Shown here: positions 17,394-25,609 of the stretch, in pieces | Layout of the letters: each line of letters begins with the position of its first letter | Position numbering within the stretch: the stretch's first letter is position 1 | Assembly: GCA_903919145.1 (NCBI GenBank) | Contig: CAIXGW010000053.1 | Span: forward strand, 1-57,781 | DNA from: an uncultured Myxococcales bacterium | Lineage (GTDB): Bacteria > Myxococcota_A > UBA9042 | Reading direction: 5' to 3' | Length of the DNA: 57,781 bases | Made by a program: the position numbers and the translations under genes | Notes under the pieces: generated by a model | Databases searched by the model: none | Told to the model about the DNA's origin: nothing | What the model saw: the letters and a program-made list of their open reading frames with translations, nothing else

Positions 17394-18644
17394 CTACCCT
17401 TCGACGTTGGCCAGCCAGTGGCCCATGCGATCGCGCTTGGTCTGCAGGTAGCGCAGGTTGTCGACCGTAGCGGCTACCTCAATGGGAACGCGCTCTACCA
17501 CCGTCAAGCCCAGACGCTGCAGCGCCCACATCTTGGTGGGGTTGTTGGTCAAGAGCCGGACCCGCGTCATGCCCAGGTCTCGCAGCATCTGCGCCGCCAC
17601 CGCGTAGTCGCGCTCGTCTGGGGCAAAACCCAAAGCGACGTTGGCCTCTACGGTGTCCTGCCCGTGATCCTGCAGCGCATAGGCGCGGATCTTGTGCAGC
17701 AGACCGATGCCGCGGCCCTCTTGGCGCAGGTACAGGACGGCGCCGCAGCCAGCTTGCGCCACCAGGGCCAGCGCTGCCTGCAGTTGCGCCCCGCAGTCAC
17801 AGCGCTGCGAGTGCAGGATGTCGCCGGTGAGGCACTGGCTGTGCATCCGCACCAGCGGCACGGTCTCGCTGTGGCCGGGCTGGGGGTCGCGGATCAGCGC
17901 AACGTGAGACGTTCCGTCGATCTCGTTGGCGTACAGGCGCACCCGCAGCGGCCCGTGGACGGTGTTGACCATGCCCTCTCGGATGACGTGGACCAGCCGC
18001 TCGTGACCGGCGCGCCAAGCGAGCACCTGCGAGACCCGCACCACCGGCCAGCCGAGCTGGGCGGCCACCGCATCGGCTTGGGCGCTGGTGGCTTCGTCCA
18101 TGCCGACCAGGACGTGGCTGATCAGCGCCGCCGGCTGCATCCCCGCCAGGACCATGAGATCGTGGGCCGCCTCTGGCCCGTAGGGCGCGTCCAGCACGCC
18201 GCGGTCGGCGACAATCACCGGCATGATGTGGCCCGGGCGGACCAGCTCGCGCTCGCTGGCGGCCGGGTCGGCGAGCAGACGGGCCGTAAGCCCTCGGTCT
18301 TCTGCAGAGATCCCGGTAGAGACCCCTTCGGCAGCCTCGACGCTGACCCCATAGTGCGGCAGCCATGCGGGAGCGCGCCGCCTCTCCAAAGGCATACAAG
18401 CCAGGGCCTGCGCGCGCGCCGCCGACAAGGTGACCGACAGAATGCCGCGGGCAGCGCTGGCCAGCAGATTGACGGTCTCTGCAGTGGCTAGCTGCGCTGG
18501 CGTAACGGCCCACACGGCCTTGCCCAAGGCCATGTCCTCTGCGATCAAGATGGGCTGGCCCAGGCGCACGGCGTCCATGGCTGCGGCGACGGCCGTGTCA
18601 CCAACAAAAGCTAGCGGCTCTGCGGGGTTATCAAGGGAAGTCAC
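17394..18644 (-). CDS. ribBA: RibBA-like protein: intact GTP cyclohydrolase II, degenerate DHBP synthase domain
   Basis: 416 residues, GTG 18644 with AAGGA 5 nt upstream. The C-terminal half is a canonical GTP cyclohydrolase II: zinc Cys triad 'CLTGDILHSQRCDCGAQL', 'LRQEGRGIGLLHKIRAY' and 'LLTNNPTKMWAL'. The N-terminal half aligns over its length with 3,4-dihydroxybutanone-4-phosphate synthase ('VSTGISAEDR', 'RPGHIMPV'). However, the metal/substrate loop normally 'RENEGD' reads 'LGKAVW', 'GHTEA' reads 'YGPEA', and the later catalytic Glu of 'CE' is replaced ('SHV'). I infer that only GCH II activity remains, so ribulose-5-phosphate conversion would need another ribB. The gene stands alone, divergent from yebC. 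Confidence 0.9.
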   Translation of the reverse strand: MTSLDNPAEPLAFVGDTAVAAAMDAVRLGQPILIAEDMALGKAVWAVTPAQLATAETVNLLASAARGILSVTLSAARAQALACMPLERRRAPAWLPHYGVSVEAAEGVSTGISAEDRGLTARLLADPAASERELVRPGHIMPVIVADRGVLDAPYGPEAAHDLMVLAGMQPAALISHVLVGMDEATSAQADAVAAQLGWPVVRVSQVLAWRAGHERLVHVIREGMVNTVHGPLRVRLYANEIDGTSHVALIRDPQPGHSETVPLVRMHSQCLTGDILHSQRCDCGAQLQAALALVAQAGCGAVLYLRQEGRGIGLLHKIRAYALQDHGQDTVEANVALGFAPDERDYAVAAQMLRDLGMTRVRLLTNNPTKMWALQRLGLTVVERVPIEVAATVDNLRYLQTKRDRMGHWLANVEG

Positions 18645-18815
18645 AGCAGTCCTTCAAGCGCCGCTGGCGGTTGGCCCTGGGCAGCGCAAAGTGCGGAGGG
18701 GCACGGACGCTGGAGGGCGCGGCCCAAGACGCAGGATTGTGGCGATCAGCCGCCGCGGCGTCAAACCTCAGTGGCCAACCGGCGTTATTGCGGCCGAATT
18801 GGCGGGCCGGGCAGA

Positions 18816-18844
18816 TTGAGTTTTGATGCGGATTCGCGTAGATT
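18816..18844 (+). promoter_or_regulatory. Sigma70-type promoter for yebC
   Basis: TTGAGT (18816-18821) and TAGATT (18839-18844) are spaced by exactly 17 nt, in the 340-nt divergent region 18645-18984 between ribBA and yebC. The predicted leader to ATG 18985 is about 135 nt. I see nothing else coding in this interval; the ribBA promoter must also lie here but is not obvious. Confidence 0.55.
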
Positions 18845-18984
18845 CTCGCGCCCCTGGGTGACGGTGCTGCAGTCGCATCGGCTCTGCCCAGGTCCAGCGA
18901 CCCCGTCAGTTCTCCACGGCCCAGGTCGTTGGCGGTGCAGACGCAGCGGCGCTGCCTCCTATCTAGCGTGCGGAGCCCTTGGCC

Positions 18985-19743
18985 ATGAGCGGACACAACA
19001 AATGGAGCACGATCAAGCACAAGAAGGGCAAAGCCGATGCCATTCGCGGCAAGATCTTCACCAAGCTGATCAAGGAAATTACCATCGCGGCCAAGCTGGG
19101 TGGTGGGGATCCAGCAGGCAACCCGCGCTTGCGCAAGGCGATTTTGGACGGCAAAGCCGCCAACATGCCCAATGACAACATCAACCGGGCCGTCAAAAAA
19201 GGCACCGGCGAGCTGGAAGGGGTCAACTACGAAGAGCTGACCTACGAGGGCTACGGTCCGGGCGGCACCGCCATCTTGGTCGACGCCATGACCGACAACC
19301 GCAACCGTGCCATCACCGACATCCGCATTGTCTTTGGCAAAAAAGGCGGCAAGATGGCGGAAATCGGCGCCGTCTCTTACTTGTTCAGCACGGTGGGCCA
19401 GATCACGGTGCCCGCCGGCAAGATCCAAGAAGACGACCTGATGATGCTGGCGTTGGACGCGGGCGCCAGCGACGTCTCCAAGGATGAGGACGACGACACC
19501 TTCACCGTCACCACCGAGTTTGGCGATCTGTGGGCCGTGCGCGAGAAACTGGAAGCCGCCGGCGTGGTCTGTGGCGACACCAAGGTGGCCAAGGTGCCCT
19601 CGACCAACATCACCTTGTCTGGCAAGGACGCAGAGACCATGATGAACCTCATGGAAGCGCTGGACGACCTGGACGACGTGCAAAACGTCTGGTCCAACTT
19701 CGACATCGACGACGAGACCCTGGCAGCCATGGCCGACCAATAG
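18985..19743 (+). CDS. yebC: YebC/PmpR-family protein
   Basis: 252 residues. ATG 18985 gives the family's invariant N-terminus ('MSGHNKWSTIKHKKGKAD'); GGAG lies 9 nt upstream, and TTG 18979 in frame is less likely. Conserved blocks follow: 'GGGDPAGNPRLRKAI', 'AANMPNDNINRAVKKGTG', 'YEGYGPGGTAILVD', 'DNRNRAITDIRIVFGKKGG' and 'DLDDVQNVWSNFDID'. YebC proteins are cytoplasmic; some act as transcriptional regulators and others have been linked to ribosome function at proline stretches. The length is normal and the gene is probably expressed from its own promoter. Confidence 0.96.
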   Translation: MSGHNKWSTIKHKKGKADAIRGKIFTKLIKEITIAAKLGGGDPAGNPRLRKAILDGKAANMPNDNINRAVKKGTGELEGVNYEELTYEGYGPGGTAILVDAMTDNRNRAITDIRIVFGKKGGKMAEIGAVSYLFSTVGQITVPAGKIQEDDLMMLALDAGASDVSKDEDDDTFTVTTEFGDLWAVREKLEAAGVVCGDTKVAKVPSTNITLSGKDAETMMNLMEALDDLDDVQNVWSNFDIDDETLAAMADQ

Positions 19744-19832
19744 CAGCCCTGCCCGACCAACGGCACCTTGCCCGACGGATAGCTTGCCGCGCCGCCCCAC
19801 CCCAAGACCCGAACGCCCAAATGGAGTACGCC

Positions 19833-20840
19833 ATGAAGTTGCTACAGAAAGCCCTGATCCTGGGCCTGACTGGGGGGACCCATGGCCGCCGCGGCCCCAC
19901 GCTGAAGGCCTTGCTGGGCAGCGCGGTGCTGGCGACCCTGGCGATGGGCCAGAGCGGCTGCAAGTCGTGCGGCCAGGAAGCGCCCCCGGCAGAAGCAGGC
20001 AAAGCAGCAGCGGAAACGCCGGCAGCCGCGCCAGCCGACGGGGCCGCAGTGGCAGCGCCGGAAGCCGCTTCGGCCGCCGCTGTGGCCGCCCCAGAGCCGG
20101 TGTCGCCCGATGTCTACCCGGGACCGCGCTCGGAGTCGCTGGAAGGTTGGCGGATCACCACCGGTTTCTCTACCACCAAAGACGAAGCGCTGACCCAGCC
20201 CAACGCCCTGGAGGACACCCGCATCTACGTGACGGTCCTCAACGCCGACTCGCGGCCGGTGGGCCAGTTTGACAAGCTGGAGCGCGCCGAGCTGCACGTC
20301 TTCTTGGTGCCTCGCGACCTGCGCTATACCGTCTACTCTTCTGGCTCTGGCCCGGTTCGCGAAGGGGCCGACGCCCGCAGTGTGACGCTGCGCTCACCCG
20401 AAGGCGGCGATCACGCGATGGTGGCAGTGTTCAGGCCGGCTGGGCAGCGGCCCAAGGTGGTGTCCGCACCGCTGTCGATCAAGGGAGTGCTGCCAGAGGT
20501 GATGGGGCCTGGCCTGGGCAGCCTGTCTAACCGCGGAAAGTCTGAGGCGGAAACGCTGGTGCTGACCACAATGCCCGGCCAGCTGATCGTGGGCCAGCCA
20601 GCCCAGCTCTTTGCCCACGACCTCAAAGGCGACCAGGCTGCCGGCGAAGTCAAGCTGCCCTTCGTGGTCATCCTCAATGATCAGATGGGCTGGGGCGACG
20701 TGGTCGAGTGGAACGAAAGCGGCAAGGCCACCTGGATTCCGCGCAAGGCCGGCGACTACCTGGTGTTGGCGCCACCGACCCGCGGCGTGCGCGCCCTGGC
20801 CTTTCGGCTGCACGTCGACGCAGCTCCTGCCGCCAATTAG
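19833..20840 (+). CDS. Exported Ala-rich protein of unknown function
   Basis: 335 residues from ATG 19833, where GGAG of the preceding codons lies 6 nt upstream (ATG 19821 is in frame but has no site). The N-terminus is hydrophobic ('ALLGSAVLATLAMG') followed by 'QSGCKSC', a non-ideal lipobox, so a lipoprotein is possible. A low-complexity Ala/Pro linker (about 50-90) precedes a beta-rich domain with 'WRITTGFSTTKDEALTQPNA', 'ELHVFLVPRDLRYTVYSSG' and 'IPRKAGDYLVLAPPTRGVRA'. The domain looks Ig/FixH-like but I cannot assign a family. It lies between yebC and tyrS on the same strand. Confidence 0.75.
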   Translation: MKLLQKALILGLTGGTHGRRGPTLKALLGSAVLATLAMGQSGCKSCGQEAPPAEAGKAAAETPAAAPADGAAVAAPEAASAAAVAAPEPVSPDVYPGPRSESLEGWRITTGFSTTKDEALTQPNALEDTRIYVTVLNADSRPVGQFDKLERAELHVFLVPRDLRYTVYSSGSGPVREGADARSVTLRSPEGGDHAMVAVFRPAGQRPKVVSAPLSIKGVLPEVMGPGLGSLSNRGKSEAETLVLTTMPGQLIVGQPAQLFAHDLKGDQAAGEVKLPFVVILNDQMGWGDVVEWNESGKATWIPRKAGDYLVLAPPTRGVRALAFRLHVDAAPAAN

Positions 20841-20918
20841 CCGCCTGGGTACGCAGACCTCGTTTCCAGTCAAGCTCTTCAGAAGTGGACCTCTTCGAAG
20901 GCACAGCCAGGAGGGGCA

Positions 20919-22211
20919 ATGGCCCTGGATATCCTAAGCGATCTGCGGTGGCGCGGCCTGTTGCATCAGCTGACCGATGAGACCGTAGCGGCGGAGGCTC
21001 TAGCTGCCGGTCCGGTGACGGCCTACATCGGCTTTGACCCGACCGCGGCCAGCCTGCACGTGGGCTCTTTGCTGCCGGTGATGACGCTGATCCGCTTGGC
21101 GCTGGCAGGGCACCGGCCCATTGCCCTGGTGGGCGGCGGCACGGGCATGATCGGCGACCCTTCTGGCAAAAGCTCTGAGCGCAAGCTGCTCAGCGACGAC
21201 CAGCTGCAGGCCAACGTGACAGCGCTGGACGCTCAGCTGCAGCGGCTATTTGCCAACGCCGGTGCCAGCGTGCGGATGGTCGACAACGGCGACTGGCTGC
21301 GCAGCCTGACTCTGGTGGGCTTCTTGCGCGACATCGGCAAGCACTTCAGCGTCAACGCCATGATCCAGCGCGACTCGGTCAAGACCCGCCTGCAGGCCCG
21401 CGAGCAGGGGATCAGCTACACCGAGTTCAGCTACATGCTGCTGCAAGCCTATGACTTCTTGGAGCTGTACCGCCGTCACGGCTGTACGGCCCAGTTCGGC
21501 GGCTCAGACCAGTGGGGCAACATCGTCAGCGGCATGGATCTGGTGGACCGCTTGGCCAGAGACGAGGCCGGAGAGCTGCCCGGTGGCCGGCCCTTTGGCG
21601 TGACCATGCCGCTGGTGACCACCAAGGCCGGTCAGAAGTTTGGCAAGAGCGAGGCGGGCGCGGTGTGGCTGGACGCGGCGATGACCTCGCCCTACCGCTT
21701 CTACCAGTTCTGGATCAATGCGGAAGATGAAGACCTGGAGCGGTGGCTGAACTACTTCACCCTGCTCGACCAGCCGGCCATCGCCGCCATTGTGGCCCAC
21801 CATGCCCAAGCGCCCCACCTGCGCTCTGGCCAGAAGCGCCTGGCCGAGGAGCTGTGCAAGCTGGTCCACCCCGGCGAGCTGGCAACGGTGCAAGAGGCCA
21901 GCGCCCTGCTCTTTGGCGGCGACCCGCTGCACGCAACGCCAGCGACGCTGCAAGCCCTGGCCGCGGAAGTGCCTAGCTTTGCCGTGGAATGTGGCTGTAC
22001 TGTCGAGCAGCTGCTGGTCGGAGAGGGGCGGCCCTACACCAGCAACGGCGAGGCGCGGCGGGCTATCCAGGCCGGCGCTGTCAGCCTGTCTGGCCTGAAG
22101 TGGTCGGGCGATCTCAAAGCGGCCCTGCCCGACGACCGCTGGCTGCATGGCCGGTATGTGCTGGTGCGCAAAGGCAAGAAGGACTGGTCCCTGGCGATTG
22201 GCGCGGTCTGA
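20919..22211 (+). CDS. tyrS: Tyrosyl-tRNA synthetase (class I, TyrRS)
   Basis: 430 residues, ATG 20919 with AGGAGG 5 nt upstream. The class I signature is 'PTAASLHVGSLLPV' (HIGH variant HVGS). Tyrosine-binding residues lie in 'YIGFDPTA', with 'YTEFSYMLLQAYDFLELY' and 'QFGGSDQWGNIVSGMDL', and the KMSKS-type loop is 'KFGKSEAGAVWLD'. The C-terminal ~70 residues form an S4-like RNA-binding domain ('GEARRAIQAGAVSLSGLKWS'). This is the bacterial TyrRS-type 1 length and order. The Nudix gene starts 4 nt after its stop, so the two are co-transcribed. Confidence 0.97.
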   Translation: MALDILSDLRWRGLLHQLTDETVAAEALAAGPVTAYIGFDPTAASLHVGSLLPVMTLIRLALAGHRPIALVGGGTGMIGDPSGKSSERKLLSDDQLQANVTALDAQLQRLFANAGASVRMVDNGDWLRSLTLVGFLRDIGKHFSVNAMIQRDSVKTRLQAREQGISYTEFSYMLLQAYDFLELYRRHGCTAQFGGSDQWGNIVSGMDLVDRLARDEAGELPGGRPFGVTMPLVTTKAGQKFGKSEAGAVWLDAAMTSPYRFYQFWINAEDEDLERWLNYFTLLDQPAIAAIVAHHAQAPHLRSGQKRLAEELCKLVHPGELATVQEASALLFGGDPLHATPATLQALAAEVPSFAVECGCTVEQLLVGEGRPYTSNGEARRAIQAGAVSLSGLKWSGDLKAALPDDRWLHGRYVLVRKGKKDWSLAIGAV

Positions 22212-22214
22212 CCG

Positions 22215-22796
22215 GTGGCTGTGTTCAAGCCAGAGGACCTGCGGCCATGGCTGCGCGAACGGCTGAGCCAGCCGCCGCCGCAGCAGCTGGAGCTGGAGGG
22301 CAACCGCGCTTCAGCGGTGCTGATTCCGCTGCTGCGCCGCCCGGATGGCCCTACCTTGCTGATGGTGCGCAAGTCCGCTCAGCTGCGCAAGCACGCGGGC
22401 CAGGTCGCCTTTCCCGGCGGAGCCCTGGACGCCGGAGAGAGCGCGACGGCCGCCGCCCTGCGCGAAGCCTGGGAAGAGATTGGCCTGCGGCCAGAGAGGG
22501 TGGCTATTGTGGGCGCGCTGGACGACGAGCGCACCTATGTGACCGACTTCCACATTCGCCCGGTGGTGGGCTGGGTGGCCGAGCCGCCGGCCGAGTGGCA
22601 GCTGGATGCCGGCGAAATCGACAGCGTCATGGAGATCAGCCTGGCCGAGTTGCTGGCCACCGAGCCGTGCAGCTGGCTGGAATTCACCGCCCTGCGCCGC
22701 ACCTGGCGGATTCCGCGCTGGGAGTTTGGCGGCGACCGGGTGGTGTGGGGCGCCTCGGCGCGGATTCTGCACGGGCTGCGCCAGCGGCTGTTGTAG
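22215..22796 (+). CDS. Nudix hydrolase, CoA pyrophosphatase (NudL) type
   Basis: 193 residues from GTG 22215. A perfect Nudix box 'GALDAGESATAAALREAWEE' followed by 'IGL' lies at about 72-94 with all catalytic Glu. The preceding 'LRKHAGQVAFPGG' is the UPF0035/NudL signature that distinguishes coenzyme A diphosphatases (CoA to 4'-phosphopantetheine plus 3',5'-ADP). Length is typical. The start lies 4 nt after tyrS, so expression is coupled; no functional tie with tRNA charging is implied. Substrate assignment rests on the signature only. Confidence 0.9.
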   Translation: MAVFKPEDLRPWLRERLSQPPPQQLELEGNRASAVLIPLLRRPDGPTLLMVRKSAQLRKHAGQVAFPGGALDAGESATAAALREAWEEIGLRPERVAIVGALDDERTYVTDFHIRPVVGWVAEPPAEWQLDAGEIDSVMEISLAELLATEPCSWLEFTALRRTWRIPRWEFGGDRVVWGASARILHGLRQRLL

Positions 22797-22826
22797 CCTT
22801 GGACCCGCCGGACGGCGCCAGGGCTG

Positions 22827-22855
22827 TTGCCGGATGACGCACTGTGTCATACGAT
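22827..22855 (+). promoter_or_regulatory. Promoter with embedded palindromic operator upstream of the PhaR-like gene
   Basis: TTGCCG (22827-22832) and TACGAT (22850-22855) are spaced by 17 nt. The spacer plus the first -10 base contains the imperfect palindrome ATGACGCACTGTGTCAT (22834-22850), 14 of 17 positions symmetric. A further ATGAC copy follows at 22854. A repressor bound here would block RNA polymerase; autoregulation by the downstream regulator is an attractive inference. Confidence 0.45.
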
Positions 22856-22903
22856 GACGCGGCCACAACTGGCTCTTTCCTGGCCAGACAGCTGAGGCCG
22901 ACT

Positions 22904-23590
22904 ATGGGTGAACCCCGCGTTATCAAGCGCTATGCCAACCGCAAGATGTACGATACCGCGCGATCGTGCTACGTCACTTTGGAAGAAGTGGCCGACATGG
23001 TGCGCGGCGGACTGGAGATCCGCGTCATCGACAACAAGACCAAGGCGGACCTGACGGAGGTCACGCTGGCCCAGGCGCTGCTGGACTCAGAGCGCAAGCG
23101 CCGCGGCACGGTGCCCCTGAGCGGGATCCGCACCCTGATCTCGCAAGGCGGCGATTTCCTGCAGAAGCGCGTGGCCGAGCCGGTGACGCGGACTGCCGAG
23201 ATCGCGCAGCGCTCTGTGACGGCCTGGCGAGACGAGGCCGAGCGCACTGTGCAGACCCTGGTCCACGAAGCCGAGACGCTGCTGGGGATGGCATCGCAAG
23301 AAGGTGGCGAGGCCCCGCCGGCGACGGCTGCGGCGACTGGCGAAGGCGAGGCCAAGAATGGCCGATTTTGGCCACTGCCGGGGCAGTTTCCGCCCGAAGA
23401 CTGGCAAAAGCTGTTGGACGAGCAGGTCAGGACCGCCCTGACCGCCTGGTGGGCCAAGCACGACGTGACCCCGCCGACCGCCCAGCTGACCCAGCAGCTG
23501 GAGCAGCTGGAGGCCCGCGAGAGCGACCTGCGCGGCAAGATCGCCGAGCTTGAGGGTCGGATCGCCCAGTTGGAGCGCCGGCGTGAATGA
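22904..23590 (+). CDS. PHA/PHB accumulation regulator (PhaR-like) DNA-binding protein
   Basis: 228 residues from ATG 22904, with GAGG 7 nt upstream. Residues 1-65 are the PHB/PHA accumulation regulator DNA-binding domain: 'RVIKRYANRKMYDTARSCYV' and 'LEIRVIDNKTKADLTEVTLA'. The middle is a helical amphipathic segment ('QKRVAEPVTRTAEIAQRSV') and the last ~45 residues are a leucine-rich coiled coil ('QQLEQLEARESDLRGKIAEL'). PhaR proteins repress phasin/PHA genes and bind PHA granules. No PHA synthase is nearby, so the target is unknown. The promoter contains a palindrome consistent with autoregulation. Confidence 0.88.
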   Translation: MGEPRVIKRYANRKMYDTARSCYVTLEEVADMVRGGLEIRVIDNKTKADLTEVTLAQALLDSERKRRGTVPLSGIRTLISQGGDFLQKRVAEPVTRTAEIAQRSVTAWRDEAERTVQTLVHEAETLLGMASQEGGEAPPATAAATGEGEAKNGRFWPLPGQFPPEDWQKLLDEQVRTALTAWWAKHDVTPPTAQLTQQLEQLEARESDLRGKIAELEGRIAQLERRRE

Positions 23591-23712
23591 TGCGTGACGG
23601 TGGACCGTTGCAGACGCGACGGCAACCTTGAATCTGGCCGCTTGACCGTGCACGATGACCCCCGCGCCGCTGCAGTCTTGGGCAGAGCTGGCGCCCCAAA
23701 ACGGAGGAACCT

Positions 23713-24198
23713 ATGTCTATCCATCGCACCCAACTGGCCCGCGCCCTGGCAGGTCTGACCGCCCTGGTTCTGGCGGCCCACGCCGTCCCCGCTGAGAGCA
23801 AGGGCAAGGCCGCGCCAAAGGAAGAGGCGCCCGCCGCCGAGCAGATCGACGAGAACGAGGTCCTGGGCGAGGCCTACATCGCGACCAAGGTCGAATTTGT
23901 CAAGTTTGAGCTGGACGGGAAGAAAGAGTGGGACAACCACGACTACCTGGACAGCCGCAAGACGCTGCTCATCAAGGGCCTGGACCGCAGAGAGGATCAC
24001 ACCGTGGTCCTGACGCCGCGCGAGCCCGGCTACGAGTCGGTCACGCTGACGCTTAAGGGCAGCGACTTCAAGCGCAGCGTGGTCAAGACCAAGGGTCGCA
24101 CCCAGACCATTACCTTCAAGGCCCACTACCGCGCCGACTTCAAGAAGGTGGAGACCCCCAAGGCTGACAAAGCCGCCGACAAGCCGGCCGGTCAGTGA
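23713..24198 (+). CDS. Small secreted protein, PEGA-like beta domain
   Basis: 161 residues, ATG 23713 with GGAGGA 5 nt upstream. A clear Sec signal peptide (1-28, ending 'AHAVPAES') is followed by a Lys/Ala/Pro/Glu linker. One compact beta-rich domain covers about 60-140 ('VEFVKFELDGKKEWDNHDYL', 'LDRREDHTVVLTPREPGYES'), resembling PEGA-type modules that often sit at the cell surface. The tail is Lys/Ala-rich. Its stop overlaps the start of the PilT-like gene (TGATG), so the two are translationally coupled; a functional partnership is inferred from that alone. Confidence 0.78.
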   Translation: MSIHRTQLARALAGLTALVLAAHAVPAESKGKAAPKEEAPAAEQIDENEVLGEAYIATKVEFVKFELDGKKEWDNHDYLDSRKTLLIKGLDRREDHTVVLTPREPGYESVTLTLKGSDFKRSVVKTKGRTQTITFKAHYRADFKKVETPKADKAADKPAGQ

Positions 24199-25469
24199 TG
24201 GCAGAAGCGACTACCGCGCTGGGTGCCCCGCCACCCGAGGGTGCCGCCCGCCTGGAAGCGGTGCTGCGCTTTGCCGCCACCCGCGGGATTACCGACGTCC
24301 ACCTCAAGGCCCAGCAGCGGCCGCTGTACCGCCGCAACGGGCTGCTGATCTCCAGGCGCGATGAGGCATTGCTTGACCCCGAAGAGCTGCTGGCCGTGGC
24401 TGCGCAGGTCTTGCCGCCGGCAGAAAAGGCCCAGTGGCAGGCCCGCGGGCAGGTGACGTTTCTGATGACCCTGGTCGGCGCTGGGCGTTTTCGCGTGACC
24501 ATGTATCTGGTGCGCGGGGTGCCAACGCTGGCGGTGCGGGTGCTGCCGCCGCGGGTCCTGAGCCTGCGCGAGCTGAACATGCCCAAAGTCACCCATGGCT
24601 GGCCAATGGCGGGTCAGGGGCTGGTGCTGGTGGCTGGGCCGGCGGGTGCTGGGCGAACGGCCACTTGGCTTGGCATGCTAGAGGGCATCAACACCTCGGC
24701 GGCTGTGGCGCGGCAAGTCGTTACCCTGGAAAGTCCCGTCGAGCAACTGCTGGATGACAAGGTCGCGGTCATCCACCAGCGCGAAGTTGGCAAAGATGTG
24801 GCCAGCTTGGCCGATGGCGCGCAGTTTCTGGCCCGCCAGGACGCCGATGTGGTGGGCCTGGCCGACGTCAAGCCCGACGAGCTGGGCCTGGCGCTGGACC
24901 TGGCCGAGTCCCGCTACCTGGTGATTGCCAGCACCACCGGCAGCTCGGTGGTGGCGGTGCTGCAGCGGCTGTTGGACAGCGCACCTCGCGAACAGCGCCA
25001 GTCCTTGCGCCGGCGGCTGGCCAAGAGCTTGCGCGGGGTGGTGTGCCAAGTGCTGCTGCCGAGGGCCGACGGCAAGGGCATGGTGCTGGCGTGCGAAGTG
25101 CTGGTGCCGGTGGCAGCCGTGGCGGAGTTTCTGAGGTCAGAGAGGGATCTGGAAGAGCTGCAAGTGCTGATGGAGTCGCCCCACGGCCGCCAGCTGGGCA
25201 TGGGCGGCATGGAGCAGGCGCTGCAGGATCTGGTCCAGACCGGCGCCGTGACGCTGGAAGCCGCCCTGACGCGGTCGCGAGATCCCGAGGCCTTTCGCAA
25301 CAAGATGGCGATGGTGCGCTCGACCGCGCCGATTATGCCGATCGCGGCGTCGGGCCATGAGCCCGCTGCGGGCATGCCCTTTGCTCCACTGGGTGGCGCG
25401 CCGCTGCGCACCGGCTCGGTCCCGGCCATGGACGCAGGCACGCTGCCCGACCCCTTCAAGCCACAGTAG
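24198..25469 (+). CDS. PilT-like type IV pilus ATPase homologue with altered catalytic motifs
   Basis: 423 residues from ATG 24198 (GTG 24195 also in frame). The overall PilT/PilU layout is preserved: N-terminal PAS-like domain ('ITDVHLKAQQRPLYRRNGLL'), then the secretion-ATPase core. 'LVLVAGPAGAGRTATW' replaces Walker A GxxGxGK[ST] with Arg for the Lys. 'VVTLESPVEQLL' stands for the Asp box IEDPIE (Asp to Ser), 'DADVVGLADVKPDE' for 'DPDVILVGEMRDLE' (Walker B Glu lost), and 'IASTTGSS' for the His box 'TLHTNS'. 'VIHQREVG' and 'LRGVVCQVLLPRADG' are retained. It probably hydrolyses ATP poorly or not at all, so a regulatory role is inferred. The ~40-residue tail is extra. Confidence 0.85.
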   Translation: MAEATTALGAPPPEGAARLEAVLRFAATRGITDVHLKAQQRPLYRRNGLLISRRDEALLDPEELLAVAAQVLPPAEKAQWQARGQVTFLMTLVGAGRFRVTMYLVRGVPTLAVRVLPPRVLSLRELNMPKVTHGWPMAGQGLVLVAGPAGAGRTATWLGMLEGINTSAAVARQVVTLESPVEQLLDDKVAVIHQREVGKDVASLADGAQFLARQDADVVGLADVKPDELGLALDLAESRYLVIASTTGSSVVAVLQRLLDSAPREQRQSLRRRLAKSLRGVVCQVLLPRADGKGMVLACEVLVPVAAVAEFLRSERDLEELQVLMESPHGRQLGMGGMEQALQDLVQTGAVTLEAALTRSRDPEAFRNKMAMVRSTAPIMPIAASGHEPAAGMPFAPLGGAPLRTGSVPAMDAGTLPDPFKPQ

Positions 25470-25609
25470 ATTCCAGCAAGCGCACCGATCAAACCCTGTC
25501 TCGGATCAGCCGCGACCTAGATGTTGGGACGCCGAGCCCGCCGAAGCGGACGCACCGGCTCCATCCCCTGCGGACCTTTGAATGGGCTCAGTGTGGCATC
25601 TAGCGCTAT

